Shown here in pieces: positions 48,745 through 58,479 of a stretch of 64,000 bases of DNA. This DNA comes from a virus, in the IMG/VR virus record IMGVR_UViG_3300042197_001295, positions 17,108-81,107 of that record. The stretch is one strand, 5' to 3'. The translations under genes and the position numbers were made by a program. The notes under the pieces were generated by a model. The model saw only the letters and a list, made by a program, of their open reading frames with translations. It did not search any database and was not told the DNA's origin. Every line of letters starts with the position of its first letter. Position 1 is the first letter of the stretch.

Positions 48745-51165
48745 TTAACCCTGTATAGTATCGAAATCAAAATTAAAATTTGACGAAGAAACAGAATTAA
48801 TCATATTTTCCATTTCGGAATTAAAGTCTGTCATTTTCATATTTCTATAATCTATAGATAGTTTACCTCCTTGACCTTTAACACTGAAACGAGATTTCAC
48901 AACTCTATAATTAATCCAAGAACCCTCTTTTGCATTTTGATCTTGCCAAAAGTTTATTTGTGCATCTGCCGTTTGCGGAATTCCTTGAGATTCCAAAGTA
49001 GCAGACATATCAGGATCTTCTTGTTTTAAAGAATTTTTAATATCTAATTGTGTCGGAGACAATATAGGACATTCCCAAATATACGAAAGACTTCTGACGT
49101 TAGCAGCAAGATCTTTTTGATCTTTATACATGTTATAACCTTTGCTTTGATTTCCTGAATTTGGAATCATTAAAGAATGCATATCCAAAATAATAATATC
49201 TGGAACAAATCCGTCTACTCTTTTAAGCTGCTTTAAAAAAGATGAATATTGTCTAGGTGTAATTTCATTAGCAGGAAATTGTTTTATATTCAATCTTCCT
49301 TTTTCCAAAGAAGATTTTAATGTTTCAATTTCTTTTCTCAATTCGTCGCTCTTATAATGTAAATTAGACAGTTCGATTCCGGTTATAATAGAAGAAACTC
49401 GTTTTGCCCAATTTTTTTCACTTAATTCAAATGTAGCAACTTGCACTTTTTTGTTTTGTTTTAAACAATTAGTTGCAAGGTTTGCCATTGTTAAAGAATT
49501 GTGCGTAACAATATAGTTTGTTGTTAAATACAAATTATCTTTTGCATTTACTGTTATGCACATCGATTCTTCGTCTGCGGTTTTTTTAATAGAAATTACA
49601 AAATTATCTCCAAATTTTTCAATTACATAATCATTCTTTAATTCTTCGTATATTTTTTTAGAAACTAATATTTCTAAATATGTTTTAGATGCAGAATACA
49701 ACTTACAAGAACATCCTAATGACCATATGATTTTTTGTATTTGTTTAAACAACCAATCATGATTCCATTTTAAATCAAATAAATTTTTATTAATACAAAA
49801 AATTAAGTTTTTTGTATTTTCTTTTAAAAAGAGATCATCTTTGGTATCTAAAATGCCCTTCAAAAGATTAATTTTATCGACTGCTGTATAGTCAATGCAT
49901 TCAACAGGAACATATTTGCTGTAAATTTTGTTATTTTCGACAAATATTTTCTTAAATTTGTCTAGATAAAAATCGTTTTTATCTTCGCTATCGGACAAAA
50001 CATAATGATCCTCTTTATATTCTTTTAAATTATAAACAGTTTTATTTTCAGGAGGAAGTATTGTATTTAAATAATATTTGTCTTGAAAAATTCCGTTTAT
50101 TTGAGAAACGATGTTTTTATCTTTTAAGTGAAAAACTATTTTATCGTCGAGAATAGCTCCAGATGTTAAAAAACACCCAAGAACATAAGGAGGTATTTCT
50201 GGTTTAGAATATGTAAAAATAGGAGAAGAACAAGGTATTTTTATTAAATCTTTGCTAGAATTAAACTTATGAAGAATATTCAAAGTAGTAAGGGTTTCGT
50301 AAATTTCCAAATCTTTATTCCAAACATTCCACAAATGATCTTTACATGCTTTTACTTTTCTTCCGTCCCAAAACGTAATTTCATACGTTTCAACAATTCC
50401 TTGAGGATGAACATGTGTAATTGTGACAGGCGAACCATCCGAACCAAAAACACAATCTCCCGGTTGCAAACTTCCAAAAGCAACAATTCCTTTATATGGA
50501 GTTGGGGTTTGTGTATATAATGGTTGTGCTTTACCTATATTGACGGTTCCGCCAAATACATAGAAAGATACGTCACTAGAACAAAACCCCCCTCCAAGTG
50601 CCTTGTCTAAGCTTGGAAATCCAGAGCTAATAAAATTATCAACTCTTTTTAATTCATCAATGTGTTTTTCTATATTTTCCAGATAAAAAAAGCCTGTATC
50701 TTCTTTTAAGGAAATGCCGAATACTCGGTCCATTTCTTTTTGTATTTGATGTGTATCATAAACCCCATTGGATGTTTTTAATTCAATTTGTTTATCTAAA
50801 ATCTTTTGAATACTTCTTTGTTTTATGTAAACTTCTAGATTTTTTAATAATTCGTCGAAATTAAAAATTTCTCCTTTTGGAATCTTTTTTAATTCTGCTA
50901 AGGTTTTAGCTAAAAACGCATCTTCGTCTTCATTGTTTAATTTTAAAACAATTTCAGAAGCAGTTGGAAAATTATCATAACTTTCATAATAACTTTTAAT
51001 TATAGAAAAAATAGGACGGAAAAAAGAATTAGTCCGCCCTATCATTTCTGGAGTAAGATAATTAATCGCAACATTAGAAAATCTTTCCTTTTTTCTCAAA
51101 AGGAAATGATACATCATTACTGTTTCAAATTTATCTAAGTTAAGTGTATTATTCGTCGTTGTCAT
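48745..51165 (-). CDS. 41: Replicative DNA helicase (DnaB/T4 gp41-like) interrupted by an intein
   Basis: The precursor from ATG has 806 residues; without the intein 462 remain, close to the 475 of T4 gp41. Extein motifs: SGFPSLDKALGGGF before the Walker A, FGGTVNIGK then S (Walker A, split by the intein), ATFELSEKNWAKRV, DIIILDMHSLMIP (Walker B), and SPTQLDIKNS near the DnaB H3 region. It unwinds DNA ahead of the polymerase on the lagging strand. A TTG six codons earlier is possible. The gene overlaps uvsX by 17 bases. Confidence 0.9.
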   Translation of the reverse strand: MTTTNNTLNLDKFETVMMYHFLLRKKERFSNVAINYLTPEMIGRTNSFFRPIFSIIKSYYESYDNFPTASEIVLKLNNEDEDAFLAKTLAELKKIPKGEIFNFDELLKNLEVYIKQRSIQKILDKQIELKTSNGVYDTHQIQKEMDRVFGISLKEDTGFFYLENIEKHIDELKRVDNFISSGFPSLDKALGGGFCSSDVSFYVFGGTVNIGKAQPLYTQTPTPYKGIVAFGSLQPGDCVFGSDGSPVTITHVHPQGIVETYEITFWDGRKVKACKDHLWNVWNKDLEIYETLTTLNILHKFNSSKDLIKIPCSSPIFTYSKPEIPPYVLGCFLTSGAILDDKIVFHLKDKNIVSQINGIFQDKYYLNTILPPENKTVYNLKEYKEDHYVLSDSEDKNDFYLDKFKKIFVENNKIYSKYVPVECIDYTAVDKINLLKGILDTKDDLFLKENTKNLIFCINKNLFDLKWNHDWLFKQIQKIIWSLGCSCKLYSASKTYLEILVSKKIYEELKNDYVIEKFGDNFVISIKKTADEESMCITVNAKDNLYLTTNYIVTHNSLTMANLATNCLKQNKKVQVATFELSEKNWAKRVSSIITGIELSNLHYKSDELRKEIETLKSSLEKGRLNIKQFPANEITPRQYSSFLKQLKRVDGFVPDIIILDMHSLMIPNSGNQSKGYNMYKDQKDLAANVRSLSYIWECPILSPTQLDIKNSLKQEDPDMSATLESQGIPQTADAQINFWQDQNAKEGSWINYRVVKSRFSVKGQGGKLSIDYRNMKMTDFNSEMENMINSVSSSNFNFDFDTIQG
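49498..50529 (-). mobile_element. Class 3 intein with degenerate LAGLIDADG domain in the helicase Walker A motif
   Basis: A 344-residue insertion between Walker A Lys and Ser. Block A is AQPLYTQTPTPYKG with Ala at position 1. Block B has KDHLWNV (Trp at B:12), block F has MCITVNAKDNLYL (Cys at F:4), block G has IVTHN followed by Ser (Thr at G:5): the Trp/Cys/Thr triad of class 3. Between B and F lie two weak LAGLIDADG helices, YVLGCFLTSGAI and LLKGILDTKDD. The first has Ser where the catalytic acid is expected, so homing is probably lost. Confidence 0.85.
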
Positions 51166-52243
51166 CTGGTAATTCGAAATCAACTTTAGTAGAGTCTACA
51201 TCATAGATTCCATTTTGTCCATTGCCACCAATGGAATAATTCGAATAACACCAAGATCGAAATTCTTCATTTTCTAATAAAGAAAGCAAAACATTTTTTG
51301 GAATATTAGAAGAAGTGTAATACTTATCATTATAACCAACCCAAGTTTTTCTTCCATCCAGACCCAATTCCTTACATTTATTTTTTTCTATTTTTTTGAG
51401 GAAATTTGAATGGGTTCCCAGTTCCAGTAATCCAGAACAAGTATCAATACCTTCTTTTTCATGAATATTAATTGATACTTGTAAGTTTTGTTTTACGAAA
51501 CGCGATTTGATTGCAGTTATACAAAATGTTTGTCCAACAACACTATCTCCATCTTTTAATTTTTTACTAGAAGTAAAAAGTATAGTATCGGATGCCAAAT
51601 ATAATTTCTTACCTCCTGCGATCACTTTTTTACTAAACATTTCTTGAGTATCATAATAGTGATTAATTAATAGACAAGGAATGCCCCGTGCCTTTAGTCT
51701 AGGGGTCATAACTCTGGCAAAAGAATTTAATTTTTTTGCTCTGGTCATATCGGTTTTGTCTTCTCCTGCCAAAAGATCATCTGCTTCTTTTTTACTAGAA
51801 GCCATACCAATAGAATCGACAATGATTAAAACTTTATCGTCTAAAGTAGCAGGATAAATGTCATTCATCATCCCATGAGTCAAATCTTCGATACCTTCAA
51901 AAGATTTATATGCAACATCTTCATCTTTTAATCCAAAATTCTTAAAATATTCTGGTGTTGCTCCATGTTCATTTGAATAAAACAATATAACAGGATTTTC
52001 CTTTTCGTGTTTTTTTACAAATGAACTTGCAATTTCTAAACAATATGAAGTTTTAAAAGTAGAACTGTCTCCGACAAATTGAATAATTCCCGGTCTGATT
52101 CCCCCGTTTTTAGGATCACCTCCTAAAATAAGATTCAAAGCAGGAATTCTTGTAGGAACTGGTTCTACGTGAAGAATTTCACATTCGGATACTTTAGAGA
52201 AGCCCGGTTTTTTAAATATTGTATCTTTAAAAATTGTTGTCAT
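51149..52243 (-). CDS. uvsX: RecA-like recombinase (T4 UvsX-like)
   Basis: A 364-residue strand-exchange protein. RIPALNLILGGDP precedes IIQFVGDSSTFKTSYCLEIA, the UvsX-type Walker A (G-x-x-x-x-F-K-T/S). VLIIVDSIGMASSKKEADD is Walker B, and CLLINHYYDTQEMFSKKVIAGG fits the region ending in the DNA-binding loop. The C-terminus is acidic (DFELPDDNDE), as in UvsX/RecA. It would pair single strands with homologous duplex for recombination-dependent replication. It overlaps the helicase gene by 17 bases, as in the T4 uvsX-40-41 neighbourhood. Confidence 0.9.
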   Translation of the reverse strand: MTTIFKDTIFKKPGFSKVSECEILHVEPVPTRIPALNLILGGDPKNGGIRPGIIQFVGDSSTFKTSYCLEIASSFVKKHEKENPVILFYSNEHGATPEYFKNFGLKDEDVAYKSFEGIEDLTHGMMNDIYPATLDDKVLIIVDSIGMASSKKEADDLLAGEDKTDMTRAKKLNSFARVMTPRLKARGIPCLLINHYYDTQEMFSKKVIAGGKKLYLASDTILFTSSKKLKDGDSVVGQTFCITAIKSRFVKQNLQVSINIHEKEGIDTCSGLLELGTHSNFLKKIEKNKCKELGLDGRKTWVGYNDKYYTSSNIPKNVLLSLLENEEFRSWCYSNYSIGGNGQNGIYDVDSTKVDFELPDDNDE

Positions 52244-52246
52244 AAT

Positions 52247-52642
52247 TTATTCAAATAATCTAGGAATAGTAATTTCTTCAGATTGTGTGTTGGAAACTAA
52301 ATTAGAAGGAGGAACTTCTATCAATCCACAACGAAGCAAATACACTTGTTTAAAAGTGTGATTTTCTGAAGTAACTTCCTTGTCTAAATCAAATGGTAAA
52401 TCGGAATGTAATAAATTTGATTTATTAAATGAAAACGGTTCATTTTCCTTTTTCATAAATTCTGTAAAAACAACAGGAAAAGGTTCATAAAACAATGATT
52501 GATTGTTTGGACCAGTTCTCAAAATAATTTTATGTAAATGTGTCAAAGAAACATTGTTTTTTGTTTCGGAATCTAAAATCCCAATAAAAACGGTTCCTTC
52601 GTTTGTTACTACCACTCTAACGTCATGTTCGGTCTTATCCAT
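52247..52642 (-). CDS. Hypothetical protein between polymerase and uvsX
   Basis: A 131-residue, beta-rich protein (VRVVVTNEGTVFIGILDSET near the start) reminiscent of Sm-like or small barrel folds, with an acidic Ser/Thr-rich end. It stands three bases upstream of uvsX and has its own TTGATA/TATAAT promoter, so it leads the uvsX-helicase transcript. Function unknown. Confidence 0.55.
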   Translation of the reverse strand: MDKTEHDVRVVVTNEGTVFIGILDSETKNNVSLTHLHKIILRTGPNNQSLFYEPFPVVFTEFMKKENEPFSFNKSNLLHSDLPFDLDKEVTSENHTFKQVYLLRCGLIEVPPSNLVSNTQSEEITIPRLFE

Positions 52643-52649
52643 ATATCTT

Positions 52650-52678
52650 ATTATACACTACTTTAAAATCGATATCAA
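52650..52678 (-). promoter_or_regulatory. Sigma70-type promoter for the uvsX-helicase unit
   Basis: TTGATA, 17 bases, TATAAT on the minus strand, seven bases before the ATG of the 131-residue gene. Its -35 overlaps the last bases of the polymerase gene. Confidence 0.65.
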
Positions 52679-55137
52679 GCACATGAAGCAAATTCTTTAA
52701 ACAAATCTACTTCACCGTATGTTTGAAAATTAGGAAATCTCCAATTCAAAACTTCAAATGAAGTCTTTAATCCTGAATAGATTGTTCTTTCCCACATTCC
52801 GTAATAGTCAGGAATCAATCCAAAGTCATAAGGAAATTCGGTTTTATATGCTATTCTTTCTATTCCATAAGAATTTTGCATAACACTCATAACTTTAATA
52901 TCATCGCCATCAGTAATAATTGGATATTTTTTAATATTGTATAATTCTATCAATTCATTATACTTCAAAGAAGCCTTTATATGAAAGGGAACTCCTTTTT
53001 TCACATTTTTATACTTCTTTATATTTTTACAAGATATTCTTGTTGCCAGATTATCTATTGGCGTTTCTGAAAATTTTTCCCAATGTTCAGAAAGAACATC
53101 ACAAACTTCAGATTCGCTAAAACCATTCAATATACAATTTTCAAAAACATCTCTTAGTATTCCTTTTGCTTCTTTAGAAATCGTCGATTTTCTTACAGAA
53201 ACTCCTCTGTATTTGTATTCTAGTTTATTCTTTCCTTCAGAACAACGAACACGCATAACATAGTTTTTCTTTTTTAAGAAAAGAGAATAATCACTGGCAA
53301 CTTCCCATCCAAATTTACAACGAGGATCAATGGAATTATATTCATTTTTACAAAATATTTCTACTTTTTTGTTTAAAATTTTGGTCAAAGAATTTAAAAC
53401 TTTAATTCCGTCATTAGTAAGACCATCAGAATCAAAATAATCTAATGTGAGAACTTTAACCATTAAAGAATCAGTATCTGAAGCAACCACGCACGATTCA
53501 TCATTAAAAATATCTTCCATTACAGTTGCAGACTTTTTGATCAAATTTTGACCAGTGGAAGTTACGCTTTCTGCACATTCTACATCATACATACAGAAAT
53601 ATTTGCATCCACATGCTCCATATACAGAATTAATCAAAATCTTAATTGCATATTGTTCGCTATCCAAAATCTTTTTCTTATCTGGATCTTCGGTAGTTTC
53701 TATCAATTTTTTGATACGAACACGTTCAGAATATGTTTTGTCCAAATATTCTGGAATGATTCCTTTAAAAGATTGATCGAAAATTATTCCACAAGAAGAA
53801 AGAGAATATTTATTGGATTTTAAATAAGCATCAAAACCATCTAAAGGCATTATTTTTTCTTTATCGAGTATAGAAAATTTAACTTGTCCATCTGTTTTTT
53901 TAATAACTTTTCCAATTTTAGTTTCGGGGGAAATATTCAAAGTTATCATTGTATTTGGATACAATGAATTAACGTCAAAAACGACAATTCCGGTATGAAT
54001 GCCCGGAATTGGTTCTTTAACAAACCCCCCTTCAAAATCTACAGAAGAGTCGTCGTATATATTAGAAGGAATAATTCTTTTCTTTTCCCATGCGGATTTG
54101 GCAAGACATCCTTCGATGATTCTAACTTTACCCAAAGCAGAATTCAATGTGGTAAATCCCTGCGTAACCGTATTTCTTGCAATTTGCAAAAACGATTTTT
54201 TTTCATCTAGATCTACCATCAATCTAACGTCTTGAATATTGTATTCTACAAATTTTCTCCAATCGTTATTGGAAAGAGAATAAAGCGAACCTTCATATTT
54301 TATTTTGCCTTCCAAACCAGAATAAGTGGAAACATATTCCAATGAATAACTTTCTAATTTAGAAGGATGCATGTATTCAAACAACAATTTATAATCAACA
54401 TGGGATATTCCCGGAATATCCCATTTATCGTATTGCGTTTGACGTTTTCTATTTAACTTTTTAGTAGAATAGATTTTTCTAATGGGAGACAGAGATTCTG
54501 GAGGGATTTTCAATCTTTTCAATCGATTGACAATATATGGAATATCGAATTCTTCTCCGTTCCATGTTACCAAAATATCAGGAAGGGAAGAAATTCTATA
54601 TGCAAAATTTTCTAATAGTTCTTTTTCAGTTTTAAAGTAATAATATATATTTCTGTCATCAATCGGATCACATTTTTTTATTCCCCAAGTATAGGTGATA
54701 TTGTCAATTGAATCATGACAAGAAATCACATTTATCGGAAATTTGGAATCTTCTGGTTGAGGAAATCCATCATTTTCTGGATCTACATCGACTTCAATGT
54801 CCAAATACCATATTCTCATTTTAAATGAGGAATCCAACCCTTTGTCTTTATATTTTAAGAAAAGATATTGTTGGTCACAAGGTAAATTAAAATAAACTTT
54901 GCCGTAATTGTCTTTGGCAAAAGTATTACGTTCATATGAATTAGAAAACCTTTTTAAGACTAAAGGTTCATCATAGATGGATCTTGCGTCTTCTACATTG
55001 TCGTGTATAGATTTTTGAGTGTATAAAAACGGCTTGTAATTAATTATCGAATGATTTCTGGTGCCACTGTCGTCATAAATCCATTCATGAATATTTGATG
55101 TTTTTGAATCAAAATAAACATTAGACAATTTTATCAT
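52675..55137 (-). CDS. 43: Family B DNA polymerase (T4 gp43-like)
   Basis: An 820-residue replicative polymerase. Proofreading exonuclease motifs: IWYLDIEVDVD (Exo I), VTWNGEEFDIPYIV (Exo II) and VEYNIQDVRLMVDL (Exo III, with the Tyr and Asp of the Y-x-x-x-D motif). Polymerase motifs: VVFDVNSLYPNTM (motif A), KILINSVYGACG (motif B) and VASDTDSLMV (motif C, with D-T-D). It is about 80 residues shorter than T4 gp43. There is no intein or split. The start overlaps the small upstream gene by four bases. Confidence 0.95.
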   Translation of the reverse strand: MIKLSNVYFDSKTSNIHEWIYDDSGTRNHSIINYKPFLYTQKSIHDNVEDARSIYDEPLVLKRFSNSYERNTFAKDNYGKVYFNLPCDQQYLFLKYKDKGLDSSFKMRIWYLDIEVDVDPENDGFPQPEDSKFPINVISCHDSIDNITYTWGIKKCDPIDDRNIYYYFKTEKELLENFAYRISSLPDILVTWNGEEFDIPYIVNRLKRLKIPPESLSPIRKIYSTKKLNRKRQTQYDKWDIPGISHVDYKLLFEYMHPSKLESYSLEYVSTYSGLEGKIKYEGSLYSLSNNDWRKFVEYNIQDVRLMVDLDEKKSFLQIARNTVTQGFTTLNSALGKVRIIEGCLAKSAWEKKRIIPSNIYDDSSVDFEGGFVKEPIPGIHTGIVVFDVNSLYPNTMITLNISPETKIGKVIKKTDGQVKFSILDKEKIMPLDGFDAYLKSNKYSLSSCGIIFDQSFKGIIPEYLDKTYSERVRIKKLIETTEDPDKKKILDSEQYAIKILINSVYGACGCKYFCMYDVECAESVTSTGQNLIKKSATVMEDIFNDESCVVASDTDSLMVKVLTLDYFDSDGLTNDGIKVLNSLTKILNKKVEIFCKNEYNSIDPRCKFGWEVASDYSLFLKKKNYVMRVRCSEGKNKLEYKYRGVSVRKSTISKEAKGILRDVFENCILNGFSESEVCDVLSEHWEKFSETPIDNLATRISCKNIKKYKNVKKGVPFHIKASLKYNELIELYNIKKYPIITDGDDIKVMSVMQNSYGIERIAYKTEFPYDFGLIPDYYGMWERTIYSGLKTSFEVLNWRFPNFQTYGEVDLFKEFASCA

Positions 55138-55430
55138 TTTTTATTCGTGTTAGATATGCTAGATTTTAACAGAAGTCCTTCTTGGTAATTTCTTATTTCG
55201 ATAAAGGACTCGTTGAGAAGTTCTGTTAACTTATTTGTAATCTTAGAATCTATACCATCGATCTTTATCTCCTTCAACACACATTCTCCAGAAATCTTAA
55301 AAAAAACTTCGTCTCTTTCCTTTTCTATGTAAAAATTTCTTAAAGCTTTGCCTAATTTTTCAAATTCTTCTTCCCACGAAGAACTAGAATCGTATAATTC
55401 TTCAATAACATTTTTTTCGTCCGATGCCAT
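55134..55430 (-). CDS. Hypothetical small protein, possibly YbaB/EbfC-like
   Basis: A 98-residue protein overlapping the polymerase start (ATGA-type). The order helix (SWEEEFEKLGKALRNFYIEK), strands (EVFFKISGECVLKEIKIDG), then helix (ITNKLTELLNESFIEIRNY) is that of YbaB/EbfC nucleoid-associated proteins, which form small DNA-binding dimers. The match is structural rather than sequence-based, so confidence in the family is low. It is co-transcribed with polymerase from its own promoter. Confidence 0.5.
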   Translation of the reverse strand: MASDEKNVIEELYDSSSSWEEEFEKLGKALRNFYIEKERDEVFFKISGECVLKEIKIDGIDSKITNKLTELLNESFIEIRNYQEGLLLKSSISNTNKK

Positions 55431-55438
55431 ACTTTTGT

Positions 55439-55467
55439 ATCTTATAGATTTTTTAGTTCTTTGTCAA
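55439..55467 (-). promoter_or_regulatory. Sigma70-type promoter before the polymerase unit
   Basis: TTGACA, 17 bases, TAAGAT on the minus strand (an alternative TATAAG at 15 bases). It lies in the gap after the glycosyltransferase gene. Confidence 0.5.
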
Positions 55468-56720
55468 TCTGGAAATTGTTCTTTGTTCAAATTATAAATT
55501 AATTTTGATTCTTTTCTGGATTTGTCGCCATATGGAGTCAGAAACAATTTTAAATAATCGTCCATGTGATCTTGTATAAATAATCCCTCTGCTCTTTGTC
55601 TGGATTGTTTAGAAATTTCACTATAATTTCCATTTAATACTTCGTCTATTTTAGAAATCATTTCCTCTCCACTTTGAAATTTATATCTAGCATCAGCATA
55701 CGGAGGACATTCTTGAGCAACACATGGCAACCCCTGAACCCAAGAATCCAAAAGTTTTTGCCAACTTTTAGAATGTGAAAAATAATTTGCTATTAAAGGA
55801 GCAATAGTGCATTGCACATTTAAACTTTTAAGTTTTTCAGGAAAATCCATAATGTTTACCCATTCGTGAAATTCAATTTGTCCAGAATCTACATATTTTT
55901 TAAGATATACTGGACAACCACCAAATAAAACCCATTGATATTTATCTAATGTCTCTATTATGGATTTTCCTACGTGTATAAAATCATCATACAAGTCTTC
56001 TTGTTTCTCGACCTTTCCTGTAATTTTAAAATGAGTTGGGCTACCGTTCCAACAAACTCTTGGTTTCTTTTTATTTTTTTCAAAATTTCTTAAAACATTT
56101 TCTTCATTATAATGATTTCCTGCCCATCTTTTTGAAATCAAGTTTGGAAATGTTGTAATTTTATTATAACCTAATGTATTTCTGTATGTCTCCTTCATAA
56201 AAGAAGAACAAACTATAAATTCATCGCATAAGTTTATAATTTCTTTGACTCTAGAATCGTGGTTCGGATCTTTGAAATTTTCTTTTGCAGCATTGTAATC
56301 CGGTATACCATGGTGATATTTTCCGTCGAGTCCTTTAACACTTAACAAAAAGAGATCATCGACTTCAAATATTAATTTAAATGCTGTTCCTTTTTCTGCT
56401 AAAATTGATTGTTGTAAGTTTTTAAGGTTTTTGAAATATTCCAATTGGTGTTGTTCGCCCTGCCTTTGTATAATAACAGCATTAGAATTAGTAAAAGTTT
56501 CTTTTGAAAAAATCATCATATGGCTTGTGTTTACAATGCCCTTTCCGTGATAGCTAAGGTGCATTAGTGGTTCCATTAGCCTGATATAAGAACACCCGCT
56601 AGAATCCGCCAAAAAGGACGTTATAACGGGAATTTGATTGATGATTGGGGAACGGGGAGAATTTTGATTTTCTAAATTTACATTAGTATTTTTAAATTCT
56701 CTCTTAAACTGTAATGCCAT
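55464..56720 (-). CDS. Glycosyltransferase, GT-B fold (family 4-like)
   Basis: A 418-residue protein. The C-terminal half has the GT-B donor site layout: RVCWNGSPTHF at its start, QWVLFGGCP, IEFHEWVNIMDFPEKLKSLN, CTIAPLIANYFSHSKSWQKL and WVQGLPCVAQECPPY, with the E-x7-E-like end replaced. The N-terminal half has LIFEVDDLFLL and FIVCSSFMKETY. It might glycosylate phage DNA, a virion protein or host structures; no DNA-base-modifying partner is seen here, so the target is open. Confidence 0.7.
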   Translation of the reverse strand: MALQFKREFKNTNVNLENQNSPRSPIINQIPVITSFLADSSGCSYIRLMEPLMHLSYHGKGIVNTSHMMIFSKETFTNSNAVIIQRQGEQHQLEYFKNLKNLQQSILAEKGTAFKLIFEVDDLFLLSVKGLDGKYHHGIPDYNAAKENFKDPNHDSRVKEIINLCDEFIVCSSFMKETYRNTLGYNKITTFPNLISKRWAGNHYNEENVLRNFEKNKKKPRVCWNGSPTHFKITGKVEKQEDLYDDFIHVGKSIIETLDKYQWVLFGGCPVYLKKYVDSGQIEFHEWVNIMDFPEKLKSLNVQCTIAPLIANYFSHSKSWQKLLDSWVQGLPCVAQECPPYADARYKFQSGEEMISKIDEVLNGNYSEISKQSRQRAEGLFIQDHMDDYLKLFLTPYGDKSRKESKLIYNLNKEQFPD

Positions 56721-56760
56721 ATAAATAGATATATTTTTATCTATTCGACATCAAATAACA

Positions 56761-58449
56761 TTATGCATTCACCAAAACGGTTTCTCTATCTATTTTTTCT
56801 AAATGTATAATCTTATCAAAAGAAAACGAAACTGATTCTCTGTGAGTTATAAAAAATACACAATGATTATTTTCGATTGCTCTTTCTCTTAATAACTCTA
56901 ATATAGAAACTATACCAACTTCATCTATAGATGAATCTAAAAGTTCATCACAAACAAATAAATTACAATCAAATCCAGTCACTATTTTTTTAATGTCTTG
57001 CAGTGCTAAAAGAATTGATACGTCTATTCTTTTTGCTTCGCCTCCAGATAAACTCCCATACGATATTTCTTTTTCTTTTTGAAAAATAACAACATCGAAA
57101 TTGTTTTCTACTTTTATTGAATAAGGAAAATTAAAAACATTTGCATAATTAGCTAGAATATAATTAAACTTATCTAATATTTTGGGAATTATTATAGACT
57201 TTATACCTTTATCTCCTAAAAGCTGAATAGCATTTAATTGAATATCCATTTGAAATAATTTTTCGTCTAAAAGAGTAGATAAATTTTTTATTTCTTCGTC
57301 ATATTTTGAAATTTCTAAAATCAAACTATTATTGTCTAATTTTTGGTTTAATTTTATATTAATTTCTTTTATTTTCTCATATAATGGATCTAGTCCATTT
57401 TTCATTTGTTCAACTATATTGTTATTTTCTAATATAGATTTTTTTAAATCGTTTTCTATATAAATGATTTGTATATGTCGATCTTCCCTTTTAGATATTT
57501 TGTTTATTAAGTTTTTTATTTTTTCTTCATATTCTACTTTGTGCGTCATATCTGCACTGTTCCAACTTTGTTTACAGGTTGGACATATGTTTGGAGTTTT
57601 ATAAACATTAGAAGATTTAAGAAGTTCTAATTCTTTTTTTAAACCTATTAACTGATTAGAAATTTTTTGTTTTACTTCTTCTAATTGTTTTAGATTACTG
57701 GTATTTTCTTTTATTATATCTAAACTTTTTTCTAAAATAGATGTATCGTATTTTGATATTTTTAATTCGATATTTTTTTTATCTTTGTTTAATTGTTCTA
57801 TCAATATAGAAAATTTTTCTTCTTCGTTTTTCAATACATCTTCTAATCTTTTTTTACCGTTCTTTTTTTCTTGTAAAGATGAATAATCAATATCTATTTC
57901 TTTTTGTAATTTGTTTTTATCTAATCTTGCTGCTTCCAGCATGTCTCTTAAAACAGTTAAATCAAAAATAGATTCTAAAAATTTTTGTCTATTTATTGGC
58001 GTTTCTGATAAAAAACTATTTGTTTTTGTGTCGAGAAATATAGAATTTCTTGCAAATTTTTCATTACAATGAATTATTTGGCATATTTCTTTATTAGTTT
58101 CGTCTACAGATTTAGTTATATCTTGACCATTTTTAATAAAAGTAATTGACGTGGGTATTCTTCTAGTCAGTTCATATTCGTCTTCCCCTATAGAAAAATA
58201 TAGTTTTACACAAGTAGATCCGCCTTTTCTATTTCTAATTTCTGATTGTTTTATTCTTCGGAATGCCTCTCCGAATAAAACCCAAAAAATACTATCTAAA
58301 ATTAAAGCAGATTTACCTACTCCATTTCTGGAATTTTTATCTTTATTAAATCCTTGAACAAGTGTTAATCCAGAATTGTAATTTAATTCTATCTGACTTG
58401 TAATTGACAAGAAATTTGAAACTATGATTTTTTTGAACTTTACAAACAC
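56761..58449 (-). CDS. 46: Recombination endonuclease subunit (T4 gp46, SbcC/Rad50-like)
   Basis: A 562-residue SMC-like ATPase: FNKDKNSRNGVGKSALILDS (Walker A), a long coiled coil, a zinc hook ICPTCKQSW in the middle, then SYGSLSGGEAKRIDVSILLA (signature) and LFVCDELLDSSID (Walker B). With gp47 it forms a nuclease complex that processes DNA ends and feeds recombination-dependent replication. Translation starts at GTG. A gp47 gene is not recognised in this window, so the partner lies elsewhere. Confidence 0.9.
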   Translation of the reverse strand: MFVKFKKIIVSNFLSITSQIELNYNSGLTLVQGFNKDKNSRNGVGKSALILDSIFWVLFGEAFRRIKQSEIRNRKGGSTCVKLYFSIGEDEYELTRRIPTSITFIKNGQDITKSVDETNKEICQIIHCNEKFARNSIFLDTKTNSFLSETPINRQKFLESIFDLTVLRDMLEAARLDKNKLQKEIDIDYSSLQEKKNGKKRLEDVLKNEEEKFSILIEQLNKDKKNIELKISKYDTSILEKSLDIIKENTSNLKQLEEVKQKISNQLIGLKKELELLKSSNVYKTPNICPTCKQSWNSADMTHKVEYEEKIKNLINKISKREDRHIQIIYIENDLKKSILENNNIVEQMKNGLDPLYEKIKEINIKLNQKLDNNSLILEISKYDEEIKNLSTLLDEKLFQMDIQLNAIQLLGDKGIKSIIIPKILDKFNYILANYANVFNFPYSIKVENNFDVVIFQKEKEISYGSLSGGEAKRIDVSILLALQDIKKIVTGFDCNLFVCDELLDSSIDEVGIVSILELLRERAIENNHCVFFITHRESVSFSFDKIIHLEKIDRETVLVNA

Positions 58450-58479
58450 TATAAAATCTATATTAAATTAGTTACATTT

